A stretch of 64,000 nt of DNA, taken from positions 992,001-1,056,000 of the forward strand of contig NZ_WBOS01000001.1 in the NCBI RefSeq assembly GCF_008923245.1. The letters run 5' to 3'. The stretch comes from Cytobacillus depressus. Its GTDB lineage: Bacteria > Bacillota > Bacilli > Bacillales > Cytobacillaceae. The translations under genes and the position numbers were made by a program. Below are positions 1 to 9,180 of this stretch, piece after piece (within the stretch, counting starts at the first letter, position 1; the number at the start of each line of letters is the position of its first letter). The notes below the pieces were generated by a model. The model was not told the DNA's origin. It ran no database searches and saw only the letters and a program-made list of their open reading frames with translations.

Positions 1-416
1 GGGGATTTCTCAAACTCTTCGACAAGCTCTTCTGTAATGTTTCCGCCCATAAAGACGATCCCATCTACCTGCTTCCCAAGCATCGTATTAATTAAATGAA
101 GTTCCTTTTCTAAATTTTGATCGGAATTGCTTAAAATAATATTATATTTGTACATTGTTGCAATATCTTCAATGCCTCTTGCTAACTCAGCGAAAAAGAT
201 ATTCGAAATATCAGGGATAATCACCCCAACTGTAGTTGTTTTTTTACTCGCAAGTCCGCGGGCAACCGCATTAGGGCGATAGCCTAGTCGATCAATTACT
301 TCTGATACTTTTTTTCTCGTTGCAGGCTTAACGTTCGGATTGCCGTTTACTACGCGAGAGACGGTGGCCATGGAAACATTGGCCTCTCTAGCCACATCAT
401 ATATTGTTACATTCAT
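1..416 (-). CDS. ccpA: Catabolite control protein A, 5' part (cut by window edge)
   Basis: LacI/GalR-family global regulator of carbon catabolite control; it binds cre operators together with HPr-Ser46-P. The 138 visible residues hold the N-terminal helix-turn-helix ([20 protein letters not shown]), the hinge helix ([16 protein letters not shown]) and the start of the periplasmic-binding-like core ([19 protein letters not shown]). The C-terminal two thirds lie beyond base 1. ATG at 416 follows an AAGGAGTGGG ribosome binding site. The next gene upstream, aroA, is separated by a terminator and an R2-type repeat, so ccpA has its own promoter, the B. subtilis arrangement. Identification as CcpA rather than another LacI paralogue rests on the sequence and on the aroA-ccpA neighbourhood. 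Confidence 0.93.
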   Translation of the reverse strand, partial: MNVTIYDVAREANVSMATVSRVVNGNPNVKPATRKKVSEVIDRLGYRPNAVARGLASKKTTTVGVIIPDISNIFFAELARGIEDIATMYKYNIILSNSDQNLEKELHLINTMLGKQVDGIVFMGGNITEELVEEFEKS

Positions 417-539
417 CTATCCCACTCCTTCATCATTCACGAAGTTCCTTTATTAATATTAGTTTATAACAAGCCATAGCAACCTAATCATCATGTTAAT
501 TGTGATTGGCTACACAAACATTATTATGTAATTAATCAT

Positions 540-569
540 ACGATAGACATTGGAATGCCGCAATGTCAA
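540..569 (-). promoter_or_regulatory. Candidate sigma-A promoter of ccpA
   Basis: Reading the minus strand, TTGACA (564-569) and TATCGT (540-545) are 18 nt apart, 120-150 nt upstream of the ccpA start. The spacer carries an inverted repeat, GACATTG and CAATGTC separated by 8 nt (546-567), which could be an operator or chance. The promoter assignment is inference from consensus only. Confidence 0.45.
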
Positions 570-584
570 GCTACTACTTTTTAC

Positions 585-624
585 ATAAAAAAGAAGCCCT
601 CCAACAAAATGCAGAAGGCTCCTT
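585..624 (-). terminator. Rho-independent terminator after aroA
   Basis: On the minus strand a 12-bp stem, AAGGAGCCTTCT with GGAGGGCTTCTT (a few G-U pairs), encloses a 10-nt loop and is followed by a T run. It separates aroA from ccpA. Confidence 0.75.
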
Positions 625-630
625 GAATGT

Positions 631-930
631 TTATCGCGATTAACTTGCTATAAGCCCCCCACTTTAAGTTCAAAGTGGGGGCCTAACAGCCAGCAAAGGC
701 TCGATTGGTGAGATACAGTGAAACTTGCCGATGTGCCTTCCATCGGCTTAGTTGAACCAATCGGGTTCGTACTGTCTCTTTATCGAGGCGTTAGCCTTGA
801 TATTAGAGACAGTAGAACGGGACTAACAATCAGTGGGAATAAATGCATCCTACAGCCTTGACGTTCTATCGCAAAGTCTGCACTTGCAATTCCTTTGCTT
901 TGAAAATCCCACTGATTGAAGTTTTACTCT
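631..930 (+). repeat. R2-type structured repeat, chimeric/rearranged copy
   Basis: Fills most of the 512-bp aroA-ccpA gap. Bases 631-716 resemble the 5' half of the R2 family: TTATCGCGATTAAC, a CCCCCACTT/AAGTGGGGG hairpin, then AACAGCC and AAAGGCTCGATTGG. Bases 717-775 carry the R2 3' end in the opposite orientation (AGTGAAACTT, then TTAGTTGAACCAATCGGG). A further hairpin follows (ACTGTCTCT/AGAGACAGT, 771-812). Bases 813-930 end with an R2-like 3' hairpin (CAGTGGGA/TCCCACTG) and GAAGTTTTACT. The element stops at the aroA stop codon. It therefore looks like two R2 copies recombined. Compare 9181-9328. Confidence 0.6.
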
Positions 931-2002
931 ATACTCGAACAAAGGCAGAAGACTGTAGATTTTTCATAAACTCATCAAACTGTTTTAAGTCCATTTGTTG
1001 GGCATTATCTGATAAGGCTACTGCCGGGTCTGGATGAACTTCCGCCATAACGCCGTCCGCACCGATGGCTAATGCTGCTTTTGCAGCCGGAAGCAATAAA
1101 TCACGTCTGCCCGTTGAATGTGTCACATCGACGAGTACAGGTAAATGTGTTTCTTGCTTTAAAATTGGTACTGCAGAAATGTCGAGCGTATTTCGGGTAG
1201 CACGCTCATACGTACGAATTCCGCGTTCACAGAGAATGATCTGTCCATTGCCCTGCGCCATAATGTATTCTGCCGCATTAATAAATTCTTCAATTGTTGC
1301 CGAAATTCCACGCTTTAGTAATACCGGTTTATTGACGGCTCCAGCAGCTTTTAACAATTCGAAATTCTGCATGTTTCTAGCACCGATTTGGATAACATCA
1401 ATATACTCTACAGCTGTTTCAATGTCTGTAGGGCTAACAATTTCACTAATAACAGCTAAATCGAATTCATCTGCCACACGCTTTAAAATTTTCAGACCTT
1501 CAAGACCAAGTCCTTGGAAATCATACGGAGATGTTCTTGGTTTATACGCTCCACCTCGAAGTAACTTAAGGCCTTTTTCTTTAACAGCTTTAGCAACAGT
1601 TGCTACTTGTTCATACGATTCTACTGCACAAGGTCCGAAAACTAAATGCGGATTGCCATCCCCAATTTTTTCTCCCTTTAAGTTAACAATCGTATTTTCT
1701 GGTTTTTTCTTCCGTGAAACTAATAGCGCTTTACGATGATCGTCCTCTTGCAGCTCTAATCCAGCCTTAAAAATCTCCTTGAACACATGCTCAATGGTTG
1801 AATTTTCAAAAGGGCCGTCGTTATGCTCTTTAATTAAGTTAAGCATATGGCGCTCACGGACAGGATCATAACGGTAAACACCTTGTGTTTCCTTTGCCTT
1901 TCCAATTTCCTGAACTAATTTAGCTCTTTCGTTAATTAATGAAAGCAGTTGTAAGTTTAGCTCATCAACGCGGTCTCTCAACTGATTAAGTTCATTACTC
2001 AT
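929..2002 (-). CDS. aroA: Bifunctional 3-deoxy-7-phosphoheptulonate synthase / chorismate mutase
   Basis: First step of aromatic amino acid synthesis (PEP plus erythrose-4-phosphate to DAHP) fused to chorismate mutase. The N-terminal ~85 residues are an AroQ-type mutase helix bundle ([20 protein letters not shown], with basic residues and the YRYDPVRE segment). From about residue 115 comes a class I-beta DAHP synthase barrel ([62 protein letters not shown]). The 357-residue length is normal for the Bacillus AroA(G) enzyme. In this family the mutase domain acts as the sensor for chorismate/prephenate feedback. Monocistronic between divergent FtsA-like and downstream ccpA. Confident. Confidence 0.97.
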   Translation of the reverse strand: MSNELNQLRDRVDELNLQLLSLINERAKLVQEIGKAKETQGVYRYDPVRERHMLNLIKEHNDGPFENSTIEHVFKEIFKAGLELQEDDHRKALLVSRKKKPENTIVNLKGEKIGDGNPHLVFGPCAVESYEQVATVAKAVKEKGLKLLRGGAYKPRTSPYDFQGLGLEGLKILKRVADEFDLAVISEIVSPTDIETAVEYIDVIQIGARNMQNFELLKAAGAVNKPVLLKRGISATIEEFINAAEYIMAQGNGQIILCERGIRTYERATRNTLDISAVPILKQETHLPVLVDVTHSTGRRDLLLPAAKAALAIGADGVMAEVHPDPAVALSDNAQQMDLKQFDEFMKNLQSSAFVRV

Positions 2003-2333
2003 TACCTGTCCCTTCCCTTCATGTTTTATTTAGAGTTCGATTATTCGAATGATTAGACATAGTGAATAGACTCTCTACCCAGTTCTTGTTCGCCTCATTC
2101 TTCTTTATCGCCTCAACAATATGTGATACATTTTAAATAATTAGAATTATTATATATGATATTACGCAACATGTCACGAATTTTTTCTTTATTAGTTAAA
2201 CGCTTTTAAGTGATAAAGTATTTTTTTCTAATACTATCTTGTTTTACTTAAGCATATGATGGTTGCAATTATATTTAATTTTTTAAAAATTTACAAGCCA
2301 AAACTTTTTTATAGGTAAAGAAGGTGTATTTAC
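2003..2333. other. Divergent intergenic region aroA / FtsA-like gene
   Basis: 331 bp, very AT-rich, holding the outward promoters of two divergent genes. No hairpin, repeat or riboswitch was recognised. A weak dyad TTCGATTATTCGAA lies at about 2036-2049. Confidence 0.4.
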
Positions 2334-4499
2334 TTGCATGAACAAAAGCTATTTGCTTTAGATATTGGGACACGCTCAGTAAATGGAATTATTTTAGAAG
2401 AAACACAAGGAAAATATCATGTCATTGATATTCTTGTTAAAGAGCATTCGGAACGCGCGATGCTTGATGGACAAATTCATGATGTATTAGCTGTTTCGAA
2501 TATTATTTCCGACTTAATACAAGAACTCGAAAAAAGTCATGGTCCTTTGAAAAAGGTTTCTGTTGCGGCTGCTGGTCGAGCATTGAAAACAGAACGTGCC
2601 AAAGTAAGTATTGATATAAATGGAAAGCCATTAATTCAAAAGGAGGATATCCTGCATTTAGAATTAAGTGCTGTCCAAAAAGCCCAAGCAATAGTAGCCG
2701 AGAAATATCAAGCAGAAAAAAGTTATTACTACTATTGTGTAGGTTATTCTGTTCTTTATTACCGATTAGATGGAGAAGAAATTGGCAGTTTAATTGACCA
2801 ACAAGGGGAAGAAGCATCAGTTGAAATAATCGCTACTTTTTTACCAAAGATTGTTGTTGAATCTCTACTTTCCGCTCTTCAGCGGGCAGGTCTTGAGATG
2901 GAAGCTTTAACCCTTGAACCGATCGCTGCAATCAATGTGTTAATCCCGCCTTCCATGCGCCGGTTAAATGTCGCATTAGTAGACATTGGTGCAGGAACTT
3001 CAGATATTGCGATTACAGACCTCGGAACTGTAATTGCATATGGCATGGTTCCTATCGCCGGGGATGAGATTACAGAAGCGATTAGCGATCAGCTCCTTTT
3101 AGACTTTCCATTAGCTGAAAAAGCAAAAAGAGAACTACATGAACATGAAACAATAAAAGTTACAGACATTCTAGGATTCGAAACCGAAATTACTAAGAAA
3201 GATTTGGTTCAAAATATTTCTCCTGCTCTGGATAAGCTCGCATCCTCTATATGTCATGAAATTTTATGCTTAAATAATCAGAAGGCGCCAAAAGCAGTCA
3301 TGCTCATTGGCGGAGGGAGCCTAACACCGGATTTGCCAAAAAGAATTGCAGAAAGATTAAACTTGCCGGAAAACAGAGTAGCGATAAGAGGAATTGATGC
3401 TATTCATTCGCTAACCCTTTCTGAACATATTCATAAAGGGCCTGAACTTGTGACACCAATTGGGATTGCAGTAGCCGCTCATAAATCTCCCGTCCATTAC
3501 AAAACAGTTTATGTCAATAATCTGCCTGTTCGGTTATTTGAAGTTAAGAAGCTGACCGTTGGTGACTGCCTGCTTGCTGCCGGGATTAAAATGAATAAAT
3601 TATATGGCAAGCCTGGATTAGCAATGATCATAACTTTAAATGGACAAAATATTACAATTCCGGGCGGACATGGCGAAGCACCGCTTATCCTTTGCAATAA
3701 TAGTCAATATTCCTTAGAAAGCGAAATTAGAAATGGAGATCAACTTACTGTTGAAAAGGGCGAAGATGGAGAAAAGACGGAACTAAAAATAAAAGAGCTT
3801 ATTGATGAAATTCCAGAAAAAGAGATCCAAATTAATGACAGATTTTATAAAGTTTCTGCTTCCTTAACTTGTAATGGAATAGTCGCATCCCCTGAACAGT
3901 TTATAAAAGACCGCGATAAAATTGAATGTAAAATGCCTGAAACGATTGAGGAAATGCTTATTTCTCTTAACCTGCATGAACTCGTTACCGAAATCAGACC
4001 TTTCAGAGTAAATATAAATGGGAAAGAAACCTTTATCCCGCCACTTTCGGGGAAAATATATCGAAATGGAAAAGAAATTAAACATTTCCATAGTTTCGAG
4101 CATGGGGATCATATAGTAATTGAGAAAAAGGGGAAACTTACTGTAAGCGAATTGGCACGATTAAAACAAATTATCCTTTCGCAAACAATTCCTGTCACTT
4201 TTAATGATAAAAAAATGACTCTTAAAAAGCCTATTTCCGTTATGAAAAGAGAGGGAAGCACGTTATTAGAGGATGATATTATCCATAACAATGATTACTT
4301 ATTAATAGAAAAAAGCAAAATAGAACCATTCATTTTCCAAGATTTATTTGGTCATGTCGATATTGACATTCCAGCACATTCAAATGGAAAATTTGAATTA
4401 CAAATTAATGGAGAGCTAGCTACATTCTATAGTGTAATTGAGCCTGGGGATCACTTAAATATTATTTGGCCATCAATAACGAAAACAACAACTATTTGA
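2334..4499 (+). CDS. Large FtsA/PilM-like actin-fold ATPase with C-terminal beta-rich repeats
   Basis: Residues 1-~375 form an actin/Hsp70-fold ATPase of the FtsA/PilM type. Phosphate-1 loop: FALDIGTRSVNG (res 7-18). Phosphate-2: VDIGAGTSDIAITDLG (~res 216-231). Adenosine motif: MLIGGGSLTPDLPKRIA (~325-341). The other ~345 residues are not found in cell-division FtsA, which has about 420-440 residues in total. They contain about five repeats of a strand motif of the type GDxLxVEK (GDQLTVEKG, GDHIVIEKKG, NDYLLIEKS, GDHLNIIW), suggesting tandem ubiquitin-like/beta-grasp modules. No membrane helix is seen. The start is TTG at 2334 behind AGAAGGTG; no ATG occurs nearby. Divergent from aroA. Absent from this position in B. 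subtilis as I recall it. Function unknown; the division/pilus name is only a fold-based label. Confidence 0.8.
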   Translation: MHEQKLFALDIGTRSVNGIILEETQGKYHVIDILVKEHSERAMLDGQIHDVLAVSNIISDLIQELEKSHGPLKKVSVAAAGRALKTERAKVSIDINGKPLIQKEDILHLELSAVQKAQAIVAEKYQAEKSYYYYCVGYSVLYYRLDGEEIGSLIDQQGEEASVEIIATFLPKIVVESLLSALQRAGLEMEALTLEPIAAINVLIPPSMRRLNVALVDIGAGTSDIAITDLGTVIAYGMVPIAGDEITEAISDQLLLDFPLAEKAKRELHEHETIKVTDILGFETEITKKDLVQNISPALDKLASSICHEILCLNNQKAPKAVMLIGGGSLTPDLPKRIAERLNLPENRVAIRGIDAIHSLTLSEHIHKGPELVTPIGIAVAAHKSPVHYKTVYVNNLPVRLFEVKKLTVGDCLLAAGIKMNKLYGKPGLAMIITLNGQNITIPGGHGEAPLILCNNSQYSLESEIRNGDQLTVEKGEDGEKTELKIKELIDEIPEKEIQINDRFYKVSASLTCNGIVASPEQFIKDRDKIECKMPETIEEMLISLNLHELVTEIRPFRVNINGKETFIPPLSGKIYRNGKEIKHFHSFEHGDHIVIEKKGKLTVSELARLKQIILSQTIPVTFNDKKMTLKKPISVMKREGSTLLEDDIIHNNDYLLIEKSKIEPFIFQDLFGHVDIDIPAHSNGKFELQINGELATFYSVIEPGDHLNIIWPSITKTTTI

Positions 4500-4505
4500 T
4501 CTTAA

Positions 4506-4569
4506 GCAAAAAACAACTGCACATCAATTGAGGGACACCACAATTGAACGTGCAGTTGTTTTTTATTTA
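4506..4569. terminator. Bidirectional terminator between FtsA-like gene and ytxJ
   Basis: AAACAACTGCAC pairs with GTGCAGTTGTTT, with an inner TCAATTG/CAATTGA stem, followed by a T run in both directions. It serves both convergent genes; its T tract touches the ytxJ stop. Confidence 0.85.
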
Positions 4570-4886
4570 TTAATAGCTTTTGTCAATGAGTCATATGTAA
4601 TATCCCAGTGGGAAGCATGCCATGCAAGCTCGCCGTTTTTAAATAGCAATGCCTGTGGAGATTCGTGCTTCACTTTAAATGTTTCAGCTATATAATTTGA
4701 CAGAGGGCGGTCTTCCTGAACAATTAGATAATAAAGAGGCAGCTGCTCATGTTCATTTGCAAAGCTTTCATATTCCTCATAAGCCACTTGGCTAATCGGA
4801 CATGTTGAACTATGCTTTAATACTAGTAATTGATCCGAACCTTGAAATGCTAGATTAAAGTCTTCCTTCCCATGAAATCTTTTCAT
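4563..4886 (-). CDS. ytxJ: Bacillithiol-system thioredoxin-like protein YtxJ
   Basis: 107-residue single-domain thioredoxin-fold protein of the YtxJ family, proposed to act as a monothiol bacilliredoxin-type partner of bacillithiol. The sequence shows a single-cysteine active-site motif (HSSTCPIS, ~res 27-34) and a cis-Pro region (SPQALLFKNG). ATG at 4886 is chosen because AAGGAGAAGTAAC precedes it; a longer frame upstream has no ribosome binding site. Third gene of the ytxG-ytxH-ytxJ operon, 63 nt after ytxH. Confidence 0.9.
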   Translation of the reverse strand: MKRFHGKEDFNLAFQGSDQLLVLKHSSTCPISQVAYEEYESFANEHEQLPLYYLIVQEDRPLSNYIAETFKVKHESPQALLFKNGELAWHASHWDITYDSLTKAINK

Positions 4887-4949
4887 GTTACTTCTCCTTT
4901 GCAAAATAACGATGAAGCTATTTTTCACCTCACCGTTATTCAAACAGTA

Positions 4950-5414
4950 TTAGTAATTATATTTATACTCCGTTTCATCAAAAGCTCGTTTCGTATCTTC
5001 AAGCTTTTTCTGAATTTCGTCATTATTGACAGCTTTTTGGGCAGTGTTCGTTTCTTTAGATCCTTCATTTTGTCTCTCTAAAGGATTAATGCTTTTTACC
5101 TTATTCACTAATTCAATTGACTGTTTAGATACTGTTTGAGCAAGAACATTCGATTTTTCCTTCGCCGCTTCTGCAAGCTGTGTTCCCTTTGTCATCGCCG
5201 TATCTTTTAATTGTCCGGTTTTTTCCTTTAATACAATGGCCTGTTCGTTAATATTACTACGCAGCTCTTTTCCAGATTTAGGTGCTAGGAAAAGGGCTGC
5301 TGCAGCGCCAACCATTCCGCCTATAAGTGCGCCAATTAAGAAATCCTTCGTATTAATATTTTCCTCTTGATTTACTTTGCTTTGCTCGGACTGATTTCGT
5401 TCTTGACTACTCAT
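4950..5414 (-). CDS. ytxH: YtxH-domain general stress protein
   Basis: 154 residues. A Gln/Glu/Asn-rich N-terminus is followed by one membrane-spanning or membrane-inserted glycine-rich segment (DFLIGALIGGMVGAAAALFLAP, residues ~26-47). A LAPKSGKELR motif typical of YtxH-domain proteins comes next, and then a long amphipathic/coiled-coil tail. Start at 5414 is set by AAGGAGG 9 nt upstream; the upstream in-frame Met has no such signal. Middle gene of ytxGHJ, only 14 nt after ytxG. The biochemical role of this family is unknown; in B. subtilis the operon is stress induced. Confidence 0.88.
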   Translation of the reverse strand: MSSQERNQSEQSKVNQEENINTKDFLIGALIGGMVGAAAALFLAPKSGKELRSNINEQAIVLKEKTGQLKDTAMTKGTQLAEAAKEKSNVLAQTVSKQSIELVNKVKSINPLERQNEGSKETNTAQKAVNNDEIQKKLEDTKRAFDETEYKYNY

Positions 5415-5428
5415 ACCATTATGCCTCC

Positions 5429-5917
5429 TTAATAATTTCTTTCCCTTATCCACCTTTTTTGGGGCTGTGGCTCATGTCTGTCCACTGTCGCTTCACGGGA
5501 GTTCGCTTGCTTTCGCATTTTCCACTTATCCCTTAATTCCATGAATACTTGGCTCCATTGAACAACTTGTGAAATCTTCTCTTCGTTTTCTTCAAGCTGA
5601 TTATTAATAGAGCCTGTAATCTTTTGGATGGAACCGTTGAAGTTGCGTACAGAGTTCCCAACATCTTTAACTGCATCTACTACACTGTTAAGACTTGCCG
5701 ATTTATGTTGAATATCTTCTGCTAATGCATTTGTTTTTTCAAGAAGTGCCGTTGTCTCCCTCGTTACCCCTTCAAGCTGCCCTTCTAAACCAATTAATGT
5801 CTTCGAAACACTCTCTAATGTACCCTGTAAAGATTTTAGTGTTTTTGATAAGTAAATAACTAGAATAAAAAAAGCAATAGCAATCACTGCTACACTTAAA
5901 TATAAAATTAATTGCAC
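5429..5917 (-). CDS. ytxG: YtxG, DUF948 membrane protein
   Basis: 162 residues: an N-terminal transmembrane helix ([20 protein letters not shown]) and a long heptad-patterned coiled coil ([20 protein letters not shown] onward), as in the DUF948 family, then a basic C-terminus. The GTG at 5917 is taken as start because GGAGG lies 8 nt upstream, inside the longer TTG-started frame (5941). First gene of the stress operon. Confidence 0.85.
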   Translation of the reverse strand: MQLILYLSVAVIAIAFFILVIYLSKTLKSLQGTLESVSKTLIGLEGQLEGVTRETTALLEKTNALAEDIQHKSASLNSVVDAVKDVGNSVRNFNGSIQKITGSINNQLEENEEKISQVVQWSQVFMELRDKWKMRKQANSREATVDRHEPQPQKRWIRERNY

Positions 5918-5953
5918 AATACTTACCTCCAATTTTCCCAACCTATTTATTCT

Positions 5954-5979
5954 TTTCCCTAGTAGCTATGAACATAAAC
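5954..5979 (-). promoter_or_regulatory. Candidate sigma-B promoter of ytxGHJ
   Basis: Minus strand reads GTTTAT, 14 nt, GGGAAA, close to the sigma-B consensus (GTTTAA-N12-14-GGGTAT) and about 37 nt upstream of the GTG start. In B. subtilis this operon is known to be under sigma-B and sigma-H. A weaker sigma-H-like AGGAGCT...GAAT lies further upstream. Consensus match only. Confidence 0.5.
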
Positions 5980-6097
5980 CACTTGTCATTAAAGAATTCT
6001 AGTTAATAGAATAAAGCTCCTGCTAGTATTTTCGTCAAATATATAATTCATGGTCATTTTAACACATTTACCCAGTGTAAAAGAATAATATTAAATA

Positions 6098-6147
6098 AAA
6101 AAAGAAAAAAGATGCAGCCTATACACTTATGCTACATCTTTTTTCTT
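6098..6147. terminator. Terminator after murC
   Basis: GAAAAAAGATG(C/T)AGC arms pair with GCTACATCTTTTTTC and T-rich tracts flank both sides; it ends at the murC stop codon (6148). Confidence 0.8.
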
Positions 6148-7443
6148 TTATAATTGTCTTTCATAAGCTTCCTGGAATTTTTGAATATCGCCAGCTCCCA
6201 TGAAAATAAGTACACTGTTCTCATGAGTTTTCAATATCGCCGTTCCTTCTTCAACTAATATTTCGGCGCCAGGAATTTTTCCCTGTAAATCCTCAATCGA
6301 TAATTTACCATGATTTTCACGAGCAGAACCGAATATTTCACATAAATATACTTTGTCAGCTAAATTTAAGCTGTCGGCAAATTCATCGAGAAAGGCTTGC
6401 GTTCTTGTAAAGGTATGAGGCTGAAAAACACAAATAATATCGCGGTCAGGATATTTCTGCCGTGCCGCATCAACTGTTGCTTTAATTTCAGTTGGATGAT
6501 GAGCATAATCATCAATGATCATTTGAGAACCGACTTTCTTTTCGGTAAATCTTCTTTTTACCCCATTAAAGGTTTTGAGGTAGTCTTGCACAATTTGCGG
6601 ATCGATCTCTTCATAATGACAAAGAGCAATAACTGACAGCGAGTTTAAAATATTATGGTCTCCAAATGTTGGAATGGAAAAGCGTTCGAAAAACGTGTTT
6701 CTCACAAAAACATCAAAGCTTGTTCCTTCCGTTGTTTTCACAATATTACGCGCTTGGAAATCATTCTCTTCACCGAAGCCGTAAAATAGCACAGGTACCT
6801 TTGCTTGAATTCGCTGCAGCTGTTCGTCATCACCGCACGCGAAAATACCCTTATTCACTTGCCATGCCATTTCTTGGAATGCTGAAAACACATCCTCAAT
6901 ATTAGCAAAGTAATCAGGGTGATCGAAATCAATATTCGTCATAATAGCATAGTCTGGGAAATAGGAAAGGAAATGTCTCCTATATTCACAAGCTTCAAAC
7001 ACAAAATACTCTGCATTTTCATCCCCACTGCCAGTTCCATCTCCAATAAGGAATGAAGTTGGTTTCGCACCTTTCATGACATGTGCAAGCAAGCCCGTAG
7101 TCGAAGTTTTCCCATGTGCCCCTGTAACAGCCACACTAATAAAACTCTTCATAAAGTCACCAAGGAAACGGTGGTAACGAATAACAGGCAGTCCAAGATT
7201 CATTGCTTCTTCGATTTCTTCGTGCGTATCTGGAAATGCATTACCAGCAATGACAGTCATTCCAGGCTTTATATTTTCCTTTTGAAAGGGAAGGATCTTT
7301 ATTCCAGATTGCTCAAGAGCGAGCTGTGTAAAAAAGCGCTTTTCATAGTCGGAGCCTTGAACCTCATAGTTCATCTCATGCAGAATTTGTGCTAAGGCAC
7401 TCATTCCGGACCCCTTAATACCTACGAAATGGTAAATAGTCAT
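6148..7443 (-). CDS. murC: UDP-N-acetylmuramate--L-alanine ligase
   Basis: Cytoplasmic ATP-dependent ligase adding the first amino acid (L-Ala) to UDP-MurNAc in peptidoglycan synthesis. 431 residues in the Mur-ligase order: N-terminal Rossmann domain ([15 protein letters not shown]), central ATPase with P-loop [13 protein letters not shown] (~res 105-117) and [12 protein letters not shown]-terminal domain ([29 protein letters not shown]). ATG at 7443 follows GGAGGTTCTTTAT; an upstream Met in frame lacks a ribosome binding site. It sits downstream of sftA/pncB and upstream of ytxG, as in B. subtilis. Confidence 0.97.
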   Translation of the reverse strand: MTIYHFVGIKGSGMSALAQILHEMNYEVQGSDYEKRFFTQLALEQSGIKILPFQKENIKPGMTVIAGNAFPDTHEEIEEAMNLGLPVIRYHRFLGDFMKSFISVAVTGAHGKTSTTGLLAHVMKGAKPTSFLIGDGTGSGDENAEYFVFEACEYRRHFLSYFPDYAIMTNIDFDHPDYFANIEDVFSAFQEMAWQVNKGIFACGDDEQLQRIQAKVPVLFYGFGEENDFQARNIVKTTEGTSFDVFVRNTFFERFSIPTFGDHNILNSLSVIALCHYEEIDPQIVQDYLKTFNGVKRRFTEKKVGSQMIIDDYAHHPTEIKATVDAARQKYPDRDIICVFQPHTFTRTQAFLDEFADSLNLADKVYLCEIFGSARENHGKLSIEDLQGKIPGAEILVEEGTAILKTHENSVLIFMGAGDIQKFQEAYERQL

Positions 7444-7532
7444 ATAAAGAACCTCCAACCATCGTATATCTGTAAAACAGTATATGACATTCATATAGTT
7501 TTGCGCATATCCTAATTTAGGACATGAAATAA

Positions 7533-7716
7533 GAGAAGCGCAAGGCGCCTTGTTTACAAAGGAACGCAGACTAAGAACGCCACGTCCTTATGTCTTCGTC
7601 TGCATGACCCGCTTCCTGCAGGCCTCAGGCATAAGACGAGCCGGCCGAAAGGTTGCTTTTTACCTTTTGGACGGATTGGCTTATGACCTCGAGCCAATGG
7701 CGCCTGGAGCTAGACA
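7533..7716 (+). repeat. R1 mosaic repeat, copy a
   Basis: Ends AGAAGCGCAAGGCGCC and GCGCCTGGAGCTAGACA are the family termini. The interior has a degenerate GCCACGTCCTTATGTC hairpin, the GGCATAAGACGAGCCGG segment and GGATTGGCTTATGACCTCGAG. It lies between pncB and murC, opposite in orientation to copy b. Confidence 0.8.
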
Positions 7717-7914
7717 ATCAATAATTAACTTTATCCTAATTCATATTCAAACATTATATCATTATTTTTTTTCAAAAACTATGTAATGAAATCCCAGTTC
7801 ATACTTATCATTTCGAAGCTCCATGTTCCTACCTAGGACACGAGCTTTTATTGCTGTTAAAGAATTTTAACTTCGAATAATGTGAATTACTTTGTGAAAA
7901 ATCCTGTCAACGTT
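7717..7914. other. AT-rich spacer between two inverted R1 copies
   Basis: 198 bp with no open frame, ribosome binding site or strong hairpin. It is bracketed by R1 copies a and b in opposite orientation. Confidence 0.35.
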
Positions 7915-8032
7915 CAGCTCCAGCGCCTAGCCCCTCGAGGTCATAAGTCAATCCGTCAAGAAGGTCAAAGAACAACCTTCTCGCCGGCTTGTCTTATGCT
8001 TGTCGGGGCTGATCAAGGCGCTTCCGCATTTG
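7915..8032 (-). repeat. R1 mosaic repeat, copy b (short form)
   Basis: Begins AGCTCCAGCGCCTAG and ends CTTCCGCATTTG, containing CCCTCGAGGTCATAAG and CTTGTCTTATGCTTGTCGGGG. It lacks the RTCCT-loop hairpins. It ends 4 nt from the pncB stop codon. Confidence 0.8.
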
Positions 8033-8036
8033 ATTT

Positions 8037-9134
8037 TTATTCAACTAATTCAAGGCGCGGATTCGGACGATAGCGTCTTCCAGCCTTAGCAGCATGCTTT
8101 CCGTTAATTAATACATTATCACCTGTAAATCCGATATTAATCTTCAATAAACTGCTTCCGACTCCATACATATCAACGGGGACACCTTGCTTTTCGAACT
8201 CTAGAATGCGTGATTCGTTGAAGCCTCCGCTTACGACAATTTTCACATGCTGGAAACCTTCATCATCAAGTGCCTTCCGAAGGGCAAAAATCAATTCTCC
8301 ATTAACTCCGCGCGGATCAAAAGTCCCTAATAAATGCTGATTTCTTAAAAAGTATTGATCAATCATTGTACGAGAAGTATCAATGCGGACTCCCTTAAGC
8401 TCATTCCCAAAAGCCCTGGCAACCTTTAATGAGTCTGTAATTGCGTCATTGTTATAATCAACGAGGGCGACAAGCTCATCCTCAGGGAAGGTTTCCTGGT
8501 ACGCCTTTGTGGCTTCTACAAGGTCCCCATTAAACATCTGGATAAGTGCATGAGGCATCGTTCCCATCCCCTTTTTCCCCCACCATTCGTTCATGGCATG
8601 GGTTGCTTGGGCAGTTGCTCCGCCAATGTAAGCAGCATAACCGTCCCCTGCTTGGGTTGTATAGTGGTCATCGCGATCTCCCATGAAGATAACTGGTTTT
8701 TGCGTTCCTGAAACACTTGCTGCCTTTACAACATTATAAACATTTGTAGCGACTGATGTCCGTCTAGAGAGGATGCCATCAATCACCCCTTCTAAATTGC
8801 CGAAGCTTTCGTATTTCCCGGTAATCGTTAAGACTGTTTCAAATGGCGCGATTTTGTCGCCATCCTTTAATGAATATATTTCAAGTTCCTCTGGATTATT
8901 TGCAAATGTTTTAAGAAGGGCAATCGCTTCATCTGTCCCACATAAAACAGCATGATTTCTTTGGAAGAATTGCATTGTCACAACAATATCTTTATGGTAT
9001 TTACTCACAATATCTTTAGTTTTTAAAAAGTAAACCGCGGAAAACCAGCCATCTCTTATTCGCTCATCAAATTTAAAAGTCTTGTTTGTTAACCGCTTTA
9101 TTTCCCCTTTTAGTTTCAGTTCAATTTCCTTCAT
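8037..9134 (-). CDS. pncB: Nicotinate phosphoribosyltransferase (short form)
   Basis: Makes nicotinate mononucleotide from nicotinate and PRPP in NAD salvage. 365 residues with family features: N-terminal FKFDERIRDGWFSAVYFLKT, RRTSVATNVYNVV, DRDDHYTTQAGDGYAAYIGGATAQATHAM, and PRPP-site-like VRIDTSRT and VVSGGFNE/MYGVGSSL in the C-terminal half of the barrel. ATG at 9134 follows GAGGAGCTTAAGG; a Met 5 codons upstream overlaps that ribosome binding site. It is flanked by repeats on both sides, so probably monocistronic. It differs in length from the ~490-residue YueK enzyme of B. subtilis. Confidence 0.88.
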   Translation of the reverse strand: MKEIELKLKGEIKRLTNKTFKFDERIRDGWFSAVYFLKTKDIVSKYHKDIVVTMQFFQRNHAVLCGTDEAIALLKTFANNPEELEIYSLKDGDKIAPFETVLTITGKYESFGNLEGVIDGILSRRTSVATNVYNVVKAASVSGTQKPVIFMGDRDDHYTTQAGDGYAAYIGGATAQATHAMNEWWGKKGMGTMPHALIQMFNGDLVEATKAYQETFPEDELVALVDYNNDAITDSLKVARAFGNELKGVRIDTSRTMIDQYFLRNQHLLGTFDPRGVNGELIFALRKALDDEGFQHVKIVVSGGFNESRILEFEKQGVPVDMYGVGSSLLKINIGFTGDNVLINGKHAAKAGRRYRPNPRLELVE

Positions 9135-9180
9135 CCTTAAGCTCCTCACATACTGTTCATCGATCCAAAGCTGTAAATAT

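Noticed and set aside
1065..1739. 224-codon frame antisense to aroA
   Set aside because: Shadow of the aroA frame; no ribosome binding site and no recognisable domain.
7550..8073. Mobile element gene near 7.5-8.1 kb
   Set aside because: Only R1 repeats; no transposase motif or open frame of adequate length.
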